A stretch of 64,000 nucleotides of DNA. Origin: Alphaproteobacteria bacterium. GTDB taxonomy: Bacteria; Pseudomonadota; Alphaproteobacteria; UBA9219. Positions within the stretch are counted from its first letter, which is position 1. Each line of letters opens with the position of its first letter. Shown piece by piece: positions 55,851 to 64,000 of this stretch. A model generated the notes under the pieces. The model had not been told where the DNA came from and did no database searches. It was given only the letters and a program-made list of their open reading frames with translations. The DNA lies in the NCBI GenBank assembly GCA_009779745.1, contig WRDR01000009.1:1-64000 (forward strand), given 5' to 3'. The translations under genes and the position numbers were made by a program.

Positions 55851-56549
55851 AAACAAAATCTTGGAAAACGGCGAGTAGACTCCGTTCACATCCGTAGACA
55901 GCAAACTCAGTGCCCCTGCTACCAGCGTCAGAGTCCCGTCATTATTTGAATATACGCTGTTTACCCTATACATGCCGGTAAAATTCGAAACATTCATAAG
56001 ATCTCCCGCGCTGTTTTTCGCTGCAATCTCGAAAGTATACGCTCCGTCTTTAGCTATGTTTCCGTCCAGCATCTCGCCTTCCCACCTGACGTAATTATCT
56101 CCCGCCACAGTTGTTCCGGGCAATAACGCTACTGCTTTGCCGTTAGAATCTCTTATGACTATATCCGCCTGAGCCGCTGCATACGGCAGACTGTATCCAA
56201 ATACACTCATGCCGTCCTGAAGCTCTATGAGTCCTTTCGGCGAGGGTGCTCTTACATAATTCCCGATATAGTTGACTCCTGTTGCCAATGCTCCTGCGTT
56301 AGTCGCATCTATAAGCTGCGTCAGCACTTTGTTGTTGTCTATTTGAGCCTGCACCTGCTGCATCTGAATAAGCTGCGAAGTGAACTCGTTAGGATCCATT
56401 GCATTCGTAGGATCCTGATTCTTCAGCTGCGTTATCAGTATCCTTAGATACATATCAAAATTCATAGCCAAAGTCTTGTCTCTGTCCGCATACGAGGATT
56501 GCGAATATGACTGCATTTGCGATAACGGCTTTACCATTGATACTGACAT
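55845..56549 (-). CDS. flgD: Flagellar hook cap FlgD
   Basis: 234 residues. The conserved N-terminal block FDMYLRILITQLKNQDPTNAMDPNEFTSQLIQM region and an FlgD Ig/Tudor-like C-terminal part (RWEGEMLDGNIAKDGAYTFEI) are clear. It caps the growing hook. Last gene of a minus-strand flagellar run. Confidence 0.94.
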   Translation of the reverse strand: MSVSMVKPLSQMQSYSQSSYADRDKTLAMNFDMYLRILITQLKNQDPTNAMDPNEFTSQLIQMQQVQAQIDNNKVLTQLIDATNAGALATGVNYIGNYVRAPSPKGLIELQDGMSVFGYSLPYAAAQADIVIRDSNGKAVALLPGTTVAGDNYVRWEGEMLDGNIAKDGAYTFEIAAKNSAGDLMNVSNFTGMYRVNSVYSNNDGTLTLVAGALSLLSTDVNGVYSPFSKILFN

Positions 56550-56649
56550 TTCTTTTGCTCCTTTTCTTTTATGCTTTTGGCTGCTCTCTTTACTACATCT
56601 TTCCGCTATAATCTTTTAGCCTGTTACACTCGCCGCTTCCTTTTATGCT

Positions 56650-58203
56650 TTACACTCTTATATTAACCCTCTCAGGAGTTACTATATAAGCGTTGGAATA
56701 TTCTATAACCTGTTCCTCTTCCGAACTGCTTTGCTTAGATTTATTATCCTGAAAAAAACCCTGCGCATTATTGCTTTTGTTGTTGTTATCAAAACCAAGA
56801 CTCAAATCTCCGTCTTTTATCTGTATGCCTGCGTTTTGCAGAGACTGTTCCAGCATTCTGATGTCCCTTTGCAGCAATACTAAAGTTTGCGGGTTGTCCG
56901 AATGAATTATTCCGGTAACGCCGCCGCTTTTTGCGAAATTCAGATTAACCGTTACTTTGCCCAGCTCCGCAGGATTTAGTTGCAGAGACATTTTTGTAAC
57001 GCCGCTTTTTACCGATCTTTGAATCAGCAGCATTATTTGATCCGTTACTGGCTGTGAGTGCTGAGTGTGCTGCGCTGCTTCGCCTTTTGCAAAAGAGATG
57101 CCCTGCCCTATGCTGTTGAAACTGACAACGTTATTTCCGGTGTTTTGCGCATGATTTTCCGATTGTATTGTATTAGGCGTCAAAAACGACTCGCTCTTGG
57201 CAAACTCAAATGTTTTGTTATTAACCACTCTGTCCATTACAGGGCTTTGAGGCTTGGTGCTTACATCTTTTTGCAGAGGCAAAATCTTTTGCTCTATCTC
57301 TTCCGCATCAGGAGAATCATTTTCCAAGACGCTCTCTTTTGTCAGTTTCTCATTCGGAGTTTTAGTTTGGTTCTTATCCGCAACTGCATTCTGAAATTTA
57401 TCCAAAGGCTTCTCTTGTATTGGAAGTTCCGGCTCCTTTGCAATAACCTCCGGCAACGGCTCCTCTACGGCAGGCTCCGACAGCAGCTCTTCGGCAGCAG
57501 CTTCAGGCATCAGTTCTTGCGGTTCAGCAACCGGCTGAGCTATGACTTCCGGCTCTTCGGGCATGCGCTCTTGCACTTCAGCAACAGGCCGAGATATAAC
57601 TTCCAGCTCTTCGGGCATGAGTTTTTGCACCTCAGCAATAAACTGAGCAACGAGCTGATACACATCAACGCTTTCTTCCTCTGGTAAATCCGGCGCAATC
57701 TCAATTCCTTCGTAAATACCCTCAACAAACTCCAGAAAATCTTTTACTATTTGCATATCTAAGTCAGGGAGCTCTTCCAATGCTACTTCTTCAATCTTGG
57801 GTTCTATTGCCTGAAAGAGAGTCAAAAGTTCCGACAGTTGTACGGACAGCTCCTCGTTTTCCGACACAAGTTTTTGAAGCTCTTTTGTTTTTTCTTTAAT
57901 GACTTCCAAACGCTGCGGCAGATTTTGTATGCACTCATGCAAACCCGGAGCTTCGATATTCATATCAACATCATTGCTGGTTTCTTTTTGTATACTTTGG
58001 CTCTCTTTTTCTTTTACAAAATTATCTCTCTCCGAAAATATGTTTACTTTGGTTTCAGCGTTATTCTCTGTATTCCCTGTAGTTTCCGCATTCCTAACCA
58101 CTGCTTCCATCAGCGCAGAAAAGCCGGAGTCCGCTCCTTTCTTGCTTGCAGAGCTTTGAGAATTCTGACTTGGAAAAATCTTATCTGCTATTTGCTGAAT
58201 CAT
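56650..58203 (-). CDS. fliK: Flagellar hook-length control protein FliK
   Basis: 517 residues. The middle is a low-complexity Glu/Pro-rich spacer (repeats of EVQERMPEEPEVIAQPVAE type). The conserved C-terminal domain is MSLQLNPAELGKVTVNLNF...LLQRDIRMLEQSLQNAGI. Measures hook length and switches export. The spacer length likely sets hook size. Confidence 0.9.
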   Translation of the reverse strand: MIQQIADKIFPSQNSQSSASKKGADSGFSALMEAVVRNAETTGNTENNAETKVNIFSERDNFVKEKESQSIQKETSNDVDMNIEAPGLHECIQNLPQRLEVIKEKTKELQKLVSENEELSVQLSELLTLFQAIEPKIEEVALEELPDLDMQIVKDFLEFVEGIYEGIEIAPDLPEEESVDVYQLVAQFIAEVQKLMPEELEVISRPVAEVQERMPEEPEVIAQPVAEPQELMPEAAAEELLSEPAVEEPLPEVIAKEPELPIQEKPLDKFQNAVADKNQTKTPNEKLTKESVLENDSPDAEEIEQKILPLQKDVSTKPQSPVMDRVVNNKTFEFAKSESFLTPNTIQSENHAQNTGNNVVSFNSIGQGISFAKGEAAQHTQHSQPVTDQIMLLIQRSVKSGVTKMSLQLNPAELGKVTVNLNFAKSGGVTGIIHSDNPQTLVLLQRDIRMLEQSLQNAGIQIKDGDLSLGFDNNNKSNNAQGFFQDNKSKQSSSEEEQVIEYSNAYIVTPERVNIRV

Positions 58204-58212
58204 GAAAAAATC

Positions 58213-58728
58213 CTAAACAGTTTTGGATATTGAGACCGGCTGACAGTGTGATCTGTCTTTTTGAGTTTTGCTGGTATCCTTATAAGAAGGAGGCGACAAT
58301 TGTTCTGCTTTTATTGCCGACATAACATTGCTGACAAACAGTCTTGAAGCATCGCAGGACGCTTGCAGCATCAGCGCATTTTCCTGAGCCGCAGTTTCAA
58401 CATTCATTACGGCATCCCTCAGAGCTTTTTTTGTCTCGTCCGGTAATGCTTGCAAGCTTTCTTTATTAGAATACAAAATTTCTATGTTCCTGCTGTATTC
58501 GGCAGAAAAACGCTGTTTAAATTTAAGCAGATCTTTGTGCTGTTCCGTATCTTTTTTAGCTACCAGCTCTTTCTCTTGCGCAAAAATGTTTATCAGCTCC
58601 TTAGACAGCTCTATGACAGTGTCCGAGAGTTTCGGTATGTCGTGCGCTACCGGTTTCAGATTTACAGCCGCTGTCGGTTCTTGACTCTGCTTTTGCTCTT
58701 GTTTATGCAGTCCTATCATTATTTTCAC
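58213..58728 (-). CDS. FlgN-like flagellar chaperone candidate
   Basis: 171 residues, helical, Gln/Lys/Glu-rich, no signal peptide. Length, helical pattern (LSDTVIELSKELINIFAQEK, LKFKQRFSAEYSRNIEILY) and position between flgJ and fliK suggest the hook-associated-protein chaperone FlgN, but no diagnostic motif is present. It overlaps flgJ by 26 nt. Confidence 0.6.
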   Translation of the reverse strand: MKIMIGLHKQEQKQSQEPTAAVNLKPVAHDIPKLSDTVIELSKELINIFAQEKELVAKKDTEQHKDLLKFKQRFSAEYSRNIEILYSNKESLQALPDETKKALRDAVMNVETAAQENALMLQASCDASRLFVSNVMSAIKAEQLSPPSYKDTSKTQKDRSHCQPVSISKTV

Positions 58729-59035
58729 CTATTGCCCTATTGTTGTTTGCTTCTTGTAACCGCAGCATCGCTTCTTTAACCATCGGAGCTATTCCCAGAG
58801 AACCAGTACTAGCTATAGACTTGCCGTACTCCTGCAAAAGAAAAGACCGCGCAATATTTTCTGCGTTTCCGCCGCCGAACAAAGAGTTCACCGGCACCGT
58901 ATCAAATATAGGCCGCATCATCTCGGTTGCAAACATAGCTTCAAAATCTTTAGCCGTTCTCTCTATCTTTATCATTTGTTCGGCAGAAACATGAGAATAT
59001 TGTTTGGTTAAAGCACTCGATACTGCGCCTATCAT
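58703..59035 (-). CDS. flgJ: Rod assembly protein, FlgJ N-terminal domain only
   Basis: 110 residues: the rod-binding domain (AKDFEAMFATEMMRPIFDTVP) without the muramidase domain of enterobacterial FlgJ, as usual in alphaproteobacteria. The start overlaps the flgI stop by 4 nt. Confidence 0.9.
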   Translation of the reverse strand: MIGAVSSALTKQYSHVSAEQMIKIERTAKDFEAMFATEMMRPIFDTVPVNSLFGGGNAENIARSFLLQEYGKSIASTGSLGIAPMVKEAMLRLQEANNNRAIGENNDRTA

Positions 59036-60174
59036 ATTACCTCCAAATCCGCCTGTAAAGCACCGGCTGCCTTTATAGACTGAAGAATCTGCATCATGTC
59101 TCTGGGACTTACGCCCAGCGCATTCAGGTTTTCTACCAGAGTTTGAAGACTGACTCCGCTTTTAAGAACTGTCATTCTGCTTTCGGAGCTGTCGTCTATA
59201 GAAATGTCGCTATGCGTTATAACTTCCGTATTTCCTCCTCTTGAGAACGGCTCCGGCTGTGAAACCTCCTGTGTTTCAGAGATTTTAATAGTAAGATTTC
59301 CTTGAGCCACTGCAACAGTGCTGATTCTCACGTCCTCGCCCATGACTATGACTCCGGCCGCCTCGTCTATGATGACTCTGGCAATATCATCAGGCACAAC
59401 CGTAAGCTGCTCTATGCTGTTCATGAAGCCGACTATGTCGGAACGCTTGTTGTAATCAAGACTCACAATCACGGTCCCGGAATCCAGCGGGTACGCTATT
59501 ACTGCTTTTTCATAAGTGTTTATAGCCTCCGCTATGCGTTTTGCAGTAGTAAAATCAGGGTTTCTCAGAGACAATTTTGTAGAAGACAAAGCGGATAGAT
59601 TAAAATCAACCTCGCGTTCTACAATAGCTCCGGAAGAAATCCGACCCGATGTAGGCACTCCTTTTGTAATGCTGGAGCCGCTTTGTCCGGAGGCTGTGAC
59701 TCCCGAAACCACAGTACCTTGAGCCAGAGCGTATATCTCGCCGTCCGCTCCTTGCAGAGTCGTGACTAACAGCGTGCCGCCTTGAAGGCTTTTCGCATCT
59801 CCCATTGCGGACACGACTACGTCTACCTTAGAGCCCTGTGCGGAAAACGGCGGCAGAGTCGCCGTAACCATAACCGCAGCTACGTTTTTAGTCTTCATCG
59901 TAGACAAATCCGCAGTCGTATTAACTCCTAGCCTCTCCAGCATACTAACGAGGCTTCTTGCAGTAAACGGAACGTTCGTCAATGAGTCGCCGGTCCCGTT
60001 CAGTCCTACTACCAACCCATAGCCGACCAGTACGTTGTCTCTTACGCCTTCGAAACTCACTATGTCCTTAATTCTGGAGGCGGCTTTAGCATCAACAGGA
60101 TAAAAACTACCCATGACCAGCGATACGGCAAGGATTATGCTGCATGCAATATTTCTTGTTTTTAAAAGTTTCAT
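59032..60174 (-). CDS. flgI: Flagellar P-ring protein FlgI
   Basis: 380 residues with a signal peptide. RIKDIVSFEGVRDNVLVGYGLVVGLNGTGD is diagnostic; the C-terminal LNALGVSPRDMMQILQSIKAAGAL is also typical. Forms the periplasmic P-ring. First gene of the flgI-flgJ-fliK-flgD run, divergent from fliX. Confidence 0.97.
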   Translation of the reverse strand: MKLLKTRNIACSIILAVSLVMGSFYPVDAKAASRIKDIVSFEGVRDNVLVGYGLVVGLNGTGDSLTNVPFTARSLVSMLERLGVNTTADLSTMKTKNVAAVMVTATLPPFSAQGSKVDVVVSAMGDAKSLQGGTLLVTTLQGADGEIYALAQGTVVSGVTASGQSGSSITKGVPTSGRISSGAIVEREVDFNLSALSSTKLSLRNPDFTTAKRIAEAINTYEKAVIAYPLDSGTVIVSLDYNKRSDIVGFMNSIEQLTVVPDDIARVIIDEAAGVIVMGEDVRISTVAVAQGNLTIKISETQEVSQPEPFSRGGNTEVITHSDISIDDSSESRMTVLKSGVSLQTLVENLNALGVSPRDMMQILQSIKAAGALQADLEVI

Positions 60175-60249
60175 TGATTTCCAGCGAGTTACATGATTCT
60201 ACAAAATATACTACATTGATACCAATGCAATTTATGTGCCACTTTCTTT

Positions 60250-60345
60250 GAATGTGAAGTGTGAAATGTGAAATGTGAAATTATTAGGGTGGTATTTCTG
60301 TAAAAATGGTTGTATAAATAACCCTTAATTTCACACTTCACATTC
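60250..60345. repeat. 18-bp inverted micro-repeat pair between flgI and fliX
   Basis: GAATGTGAAGTGTGAAAT at 60250-60267 and its exact reverse complement at 60328-60345, with two more GTGAAAT units after the left arm. Occupies the divergent flagellar promoter region. Confidence 0.88.
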
Positions 60346-60353
60346 CCAAAGCC

Positions 60354-60803
60354 ATGATCGATAAACTGGATCGCATCAAATCCTCTGACCTTCTTAATAC
60401 AAACGCTCCTGTAAAACGGGCGCAATCCTCTTCGTCCGCCTCGTCAGCCAGCTTTGCAGGCTCTGTCTCTGCCAAAGCCTCTGCCAGCTCCGGCGGTTTA
60501 AGTGCTGCGTCATCAGTCAGCGGACTTTTAGGCGCAGGAAATGTTTCCCTTATGCTCGGCGTACAAGAACTAGGAGACGCTCTTTCAAGAGCCTCCAGAG
60601 GCAAAGAAAGAGCAGAAGACACTCTCAAAAAATTAGACAAAATAAGGTTAAGCCTTGTTTCAGGCTCTCTGCACAAATCAGAGCTGGAATCTCTAAGCGA
60701 AACCGTTTCCCAGCAAAAAGAAATCATAGACGATCCTGTTCTGTCAGAAATACTAGACGACATAGACCTTAGGGCGAGAGTGGAGCTTGCTAAGTATATA
60801 TAG
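60354..60803 (+). CDS. fliX: Class II flagellar assembly regulator FliX
   Basis: 149 residues. An Ala/Ser-rich head is followed by LGVQELGDALSRASRGKERAEDTLKKLDKI and the diagnostic C-terminus DPVLSEILDDIDLRARVELAK. FliX links early flagellar assembly to the activator FlbD in Caulobacter. Restricted to alphaproteobacteria, so it supports the taxonomic call. Confidence 0.9.
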   Translation: MIDKLDRIKSSDLLNTNAPVKRAQSSSSASSASFAGSVSAKASASSGGLSAASSVSGLLGAGNVSLMLGVQELGDALSRASRGKERAEDTLKKLDKIRLSLVSGSLHKSELESLSETVSQQKEIIDDPVLSEILDDIDLRARVELAKYI

Positions 60804-60805
60804 AA

Positions 60806-60880
60806 AAGTGTGGAGTTGAAAACGGAAAGTTGAATCTGGCATTTGGTATCTGGACACTAATTTTCAATTTCATATTAACT
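60806..60880. repeat. Micro-repeat cluster after fliX
   Basis: GTGTGGAGT, GAAAACGGAAAG, GGTATCTGGACACTAATTTT and TTTCAATTTC words; GGTATCTGGA matches the right half of the palindrome at 27131. Confidence 0.75.
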
Positions 60881-61805
60881 TTATAACCTCTTGCACCGTA
60901 ATATTCTTCACGTTGCTGTTGTGAATGAGCCTAGTTTTTGTGCCTATGGGCTTGTTCCATTCAGCGATCTTTCCAGATGAATATAACGCTATAGTTTTTC
61001 TTTCCAGCACAGAGGCTATCTGCATGGGTCCAGTATCACCGCCTATTACCAAGTCCGCTTTCCTAAGCACTCCAGTCAGTTCAAACAACGATGTTTTGCC
61101 GCATAAGTTTATTAATTTTCTGTTTTGAACCCGTGCATGAATATCCGCGCAAATTTCCGCATCACTTGCTGCTCCGACTAAACATACTGTTTTGGATTGC
61201 TCCAGCAAATATATTGCCAGCTCGGCAAACTTATCAGTTCCCCAGCGTTTGTGATCTTTCCCTACAGAGCTTCCCGGTATCAGTACTGTTATTCTGTCCG
61301 GCAGATTAAATTTCTCTATATCCGCATTAAGCCAATCCAGATTAATAGCGGACTCGTCCCACTTTACGCCGGTCTGTTCCAGCTGAAGCCTCTGCGCATC
61401 CTGCCAGTTTCTAATCCCTTTCAGACCCCTTTTGTACGCACAAAAAGGAGCAGCCCCAGACCACCTAGTCCCGCGGCAGCCTCCCAGTAAAAAATACTGT
61501 ATAGTTTGTCTTTTCTTACAATGAAAATCATAAACCGTTATTTTATCAGTATCGCCTCTAAACTTAAGAATGTTCTTACTCAGTTTTAACCATTCTTTTA
61601 TATTCCAGAAAGCAGGCTTAGTATCGACAATTATCTCATCAAACCACGGCATAGCTTTTACAAAAGAAGCAAACTGTTGTCTGACTAATAAGGCTATTCT
61701 GTCGTTTTTATAGTGTTTTCTTATGCTCTGAAAGGCTCTGCAGCAAAGAACAAAATCTCCCAATGCGCCTAATCTTATGACTAAAATTTTATTTTGTTGT
61801 TTCAT
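60870..61805 (-). CDS. Glycosyltransferase family 9 (heptosyltransferase-like)
   Basis: 311 residues: KILVIRLGALGDFVLCCRAF N-terminus, GSSVGKDHKRWGTDKFAELA, and the donor site DLVIGGDTGPMQIASVL. It probably adds heptose or a similar sugar to lipopolysaccharide core or another glycan in the cytoplasm. Single gene. Confidence 0.9.
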   Translation of the reverse strand: MKQQNKILVIRLGALGDFVLCCRAFQSIRKHYKNDRIALLVRQQFASFVKAMPWFDEIIVDTKPAFWNIKEWLKLSKNILKFRGDTDKITVYDFHCKKRQTIQYFLLGGCRGTRWSGAAPFCAYKRGLKGIRNWQDAQRLQLEQTGVKWDESAINLDWLNADIEKFNLPDRITVLIPGSSVGKDHKRWGTDKFAELAIYLLEQSKTVCLVGAASDAEICADIHARVQNRKLINLCGKTSLFELTGVLRKADLVIGGDTGPMQIASVLERKTIALYSSGKIAEWNKPIGTKTRLIHNSNVKNITVQEVIKLI

Positions 61806-61844
61806 GATAGTTTTGTTATATAGTTTTTTGTAAGGAGAGGCAAT

Positions 61845-62549
<705 letters not shown>

Positions 62550-62563
62550 TAAATTTTACATTA

Positions 62564-62917
62564 TCATCGAACGCCCACTCTCGTTTCAGATTTCACCATC
62601 GGCACTACGCTGTCCATGCTGCATAGAAAAAACATGTGCCGCGGCTGACCCTTCATTCCCTTTATAAAAACAGAGCCGCCCGCATTATACATCTTCCTTG
62701 CAATAGACAGGAAAATCCGCAGCCCGGAAGCAGTAAGGAAACACAAAGAAGAGCAGTCCAGAATTAAAATCCTAGCCCCTGAATCGATAACGCCTTCGAC
62801 TTCCTCTTCCAAAAACTCAACATTAGTCCTGTTCAAATAGCGATCCAGCGCCACAGTCTCTGACGAAGCAGAGAGCCAGCCAATGCCACTATTTTGTGCA
62901 GCCGCTAGGTTATACAA
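62564..62917 (-). CDS. STAS-domain protein (anti-anti-sigma-like)
   Basis: Up to 117 residues; the start is uncertain (TTG at 62917, or a later GTG). LILDCSSLCFLTASGLRIFLSIARK fits the STAS core with the phosphorylatable Ser in TASG. In known systems such proteins relieve anti-sigma factors after dephosphorylation. No kinase or sigma factor is adjacent. Confidence 0.78.
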   Translation of the reverse strand: MYNLAAAQNSGIGWLSASSETVALDRYLNRTNVEFLEEEVEGVIDSGARILILDCSSLCFLTASGLRIFLSIARKMYNAGGSVFIKGMKGQPRHMFFLCSMDSVVPMVKSETRVGVR

Positions 62918-63082
62918 GGGAGCCTCACTAATAAAACGTTAAATCTACGGAATCTTAACCTTATAATAGTTTATTTTCTGTTAAAAGCCTTTAAATACCG
63001 AATAAAAAGCGCAAAAGTAACCGCCTATTTACCTTTGTATGCTACTCTGTAACCATAGATATTCTGATGAAAGGAATTTGAG

Positions 63083-63256
63083 ATGAAAGGTGTAATTGCA
63101 AGAGCAAGGAAATTGTCTTTTAAAGAGCTGCGTGAGGCGTTTAAAGAATTCCTCGGCAAGGTGCCGCTCGTCGCTGTTTATATTAAAGATGCCGTACTGC
63201 CGGGAAGGCTTGTAAATATTAGAAGAAAGTCTTCTCATACCCATAATAACGGCTAA
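63083..63256 (+). CDS. Small basic protein (57 aa)
   Basis: ATG with AAAGGA 8-10 nt upstream. Sequence is Arg/Lys-rich (MKGVIARARKLSFKELREAF) with a hydrophobic middle (VPLVAVYIKDAVLPG) and no Cys. It ends 4 nt into the CoaC-like gene on the other strand. Not recognised. Confidence 0.5.
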   Translation: MKGVIARARKLSFKELREAFKEFLGKVPLVAVYIKDAVLPGRLVNIRRKSSHTHNNG

Positions 63257-64000
63257 CGGATTTCCACCGGAATCTTGGACGCCAAGTATGCGCACAGGAC
63301 CAGATTATCAGCCCTGCCGAACAGCATGTCTTGTCTCAGTTTTTCCGAGACAAATGGAAAAATAAATCTCGAACTCTGTTCAGGCAGTTTGATGTGTTCT
63401 AATCCGTTCATACCCTTAATCTCATAGTGCCTCACCGTTACAGGAAACAACAGTTTTTCCCTAAGAAATTTTTCTCTTTCTTTGCTGTTCGCTATGGCTA
63501 TTGCGTGTGCGTTTGTGTTTTTTGCAATTTTATCTATCTCTTCTTCCGGCATACTCTCGTCTATGGCATACAGAATTTTTCCTTTTGAAGGTACAAACGG
63601 GATTTCTTTCAGCCATAACTCTTTCAGCTTTATTTGCTCTTCTAAAGGTTTTTTTCCGTTCACAAATTCCGCTATCTCTTGCGGTTCTGTCATTCTGCCG
63701 TAACCCTCATCTCCGCACGCCATTCTGCCCTTGTCCGGTCCTATAAATACAACTCCGCTCTTCAGCAAAATATCATAGTTCGCCTGTACTGCAGGGTGCT
63801 GCCACATTCTGTAGTTCATAGCAGGTGCTATAAAAATTTCAGCTCCTTTTCTGAATGCGGAAATAACAGAGAGAGCCAGTCCGTTCGCAGGAACCTCTTC
63901 TGTAATGCCTCTTGCAAGCTGATACATAAAATCCGCAGTGGCTGGTGCAATCAGGACAACATCGGAAGATTCTATTTCGTTTTTGATAAGGGCGGAAAGT
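63253..64000 (-). CDS. Partial CoaC-like flavoprotein (phosphopantothenoylcysteine decarboxylase domain)
   Basis: Runs off the right edge (N-terminus missing). LIAPATADFMYQLARGI, EIFIAPAMNYRMWQHPA and GRMACGDEGYGRM are the FMN- and substrate-binding motifs of CoaC. The next 110 residues (KGKILYAIDESMPEEEIDKI...) do not look like CoaB, which normally follows in the CoaBC fusion; either a diverged CoaB or another partner domain. Confidence 0.85.
   Translation of the reverse strand, partial: LSALIKNEIESSDVVLIAPATADFMYQLARGITEEVPANGLALSVISAFRKGAEIFIAPAMNYRMWQHPAVQANYDILLKSGVVFIGPDKGRMACGDEGYGRMTEPQEIAEFVNGKKPLEEQIKLKELWLKEIPFVPSKGKILYAIDESMPEEEIDKIAKNTNAHAIAIANSKEREKFLREKLLFPVTVRHYEIKGMNGLEHIKLPEQSSRFIFPFVSEKLRQDMLFGRADNLVLCAYLASKIPVEIR

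Noticed and set aside
60338-60763. Minus-strand ORF opposite fliX
   Set aside because: The plus strand encodes a recognisable FliX; the antisense product is Ser/Leu-rich with no family match.
63029-63295. 88-residue minus-strand ORF
   Set aside because: No ribosome site, overlaps the CoaC-like gene in another frame, and the plus-strand 57-residue ORF has better signals.

Overview
This 64 kb window looks like the chromosome of a flagellated alphaproteobacterium of moderate GC content, most likely an uncultured host- or gut-associated lineage; I cannot name a species. The placement rests on lineage-typical genes and gene pairs: fliX next to flgI, an LdtR-like MarR regulator, a MerR-family gene beside ihfA, prs-rplY-pth, rpsT-dnaA, phaA-phaB, and a K+-independent-type proton-pumping pyrophosphatase.

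Layout. 1-886: a partial secreted Cys-rich protein whose N-terminal third is built from dispersed repeats and a C12/G12 homopolymer. 1047-6853: ruvC-ruvA-ruvB-ybgC, truB, a periplasmic peptide-binding protein and a small Cys-rich protein coupled to it. 6966-26669: a large secretion region, almost all on the minus strand. It holds pilL-N-O-P-Q-R (R64-type thin pilus), a lytic transglycosylase and dotD-dotC-dotB-icmT (type IVB secretion core), in the relative order known for the IncI plasmid R64 (pil genes, then traH-I-J-K). Housekeeping genes (prfB, fabF-like, ribB), a decayed yafQ toxin-antitoxin pair and unrecognised genes sit among them. 27248-30822: ndk, pyrC and two tandem PilT/DotB-like ATPases. 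30953-33423: an AT-rich accessory island with a frameshifted gene. 33440-54142: ordinary core genes (ctpA, rseP, trmB, hppA, ihfA, phaAB, purH, prs, rplY, pth, coaE, recF, dnaJ, bamB, rpsT). 54387-62549: dnaA, a flagellar block (flgD, fliK, flgJ, flgI, fliX), a glycosyltransferase and dnaQ. 62564-64000: a STAS protein, a small basic ORF and a partial CoaC-like flavoprotein.

Working together. The Pil and Dot/Icm sets together suggest an envelope-spanning machine combining a type IVb pilus and an I-type secretion or conjugation core. The main structural parts absent here (dotA, dotG, dotH, dotL, dotO, pilin, prepilin peptidase) would have to lie elsewhere. Several genes carry single lesions: an in-frame TAG in dotC, one-base deletions in yafQ and hppA, and a frameshift in an AT-rich gene. 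Some may be sequencing or assembly errors.

The most unusual feature of the DNA is its repeat content. Word-like micro-repeats (GTGTGGAGT, ATGGAAA, GTGCGTATT and their complements) mark many gene boundaries and supply start codons, stop codons and terminal residues to real proteins. A separate dispersed element with two covarying hairpins occurs at least four times, once inside a reading frame.
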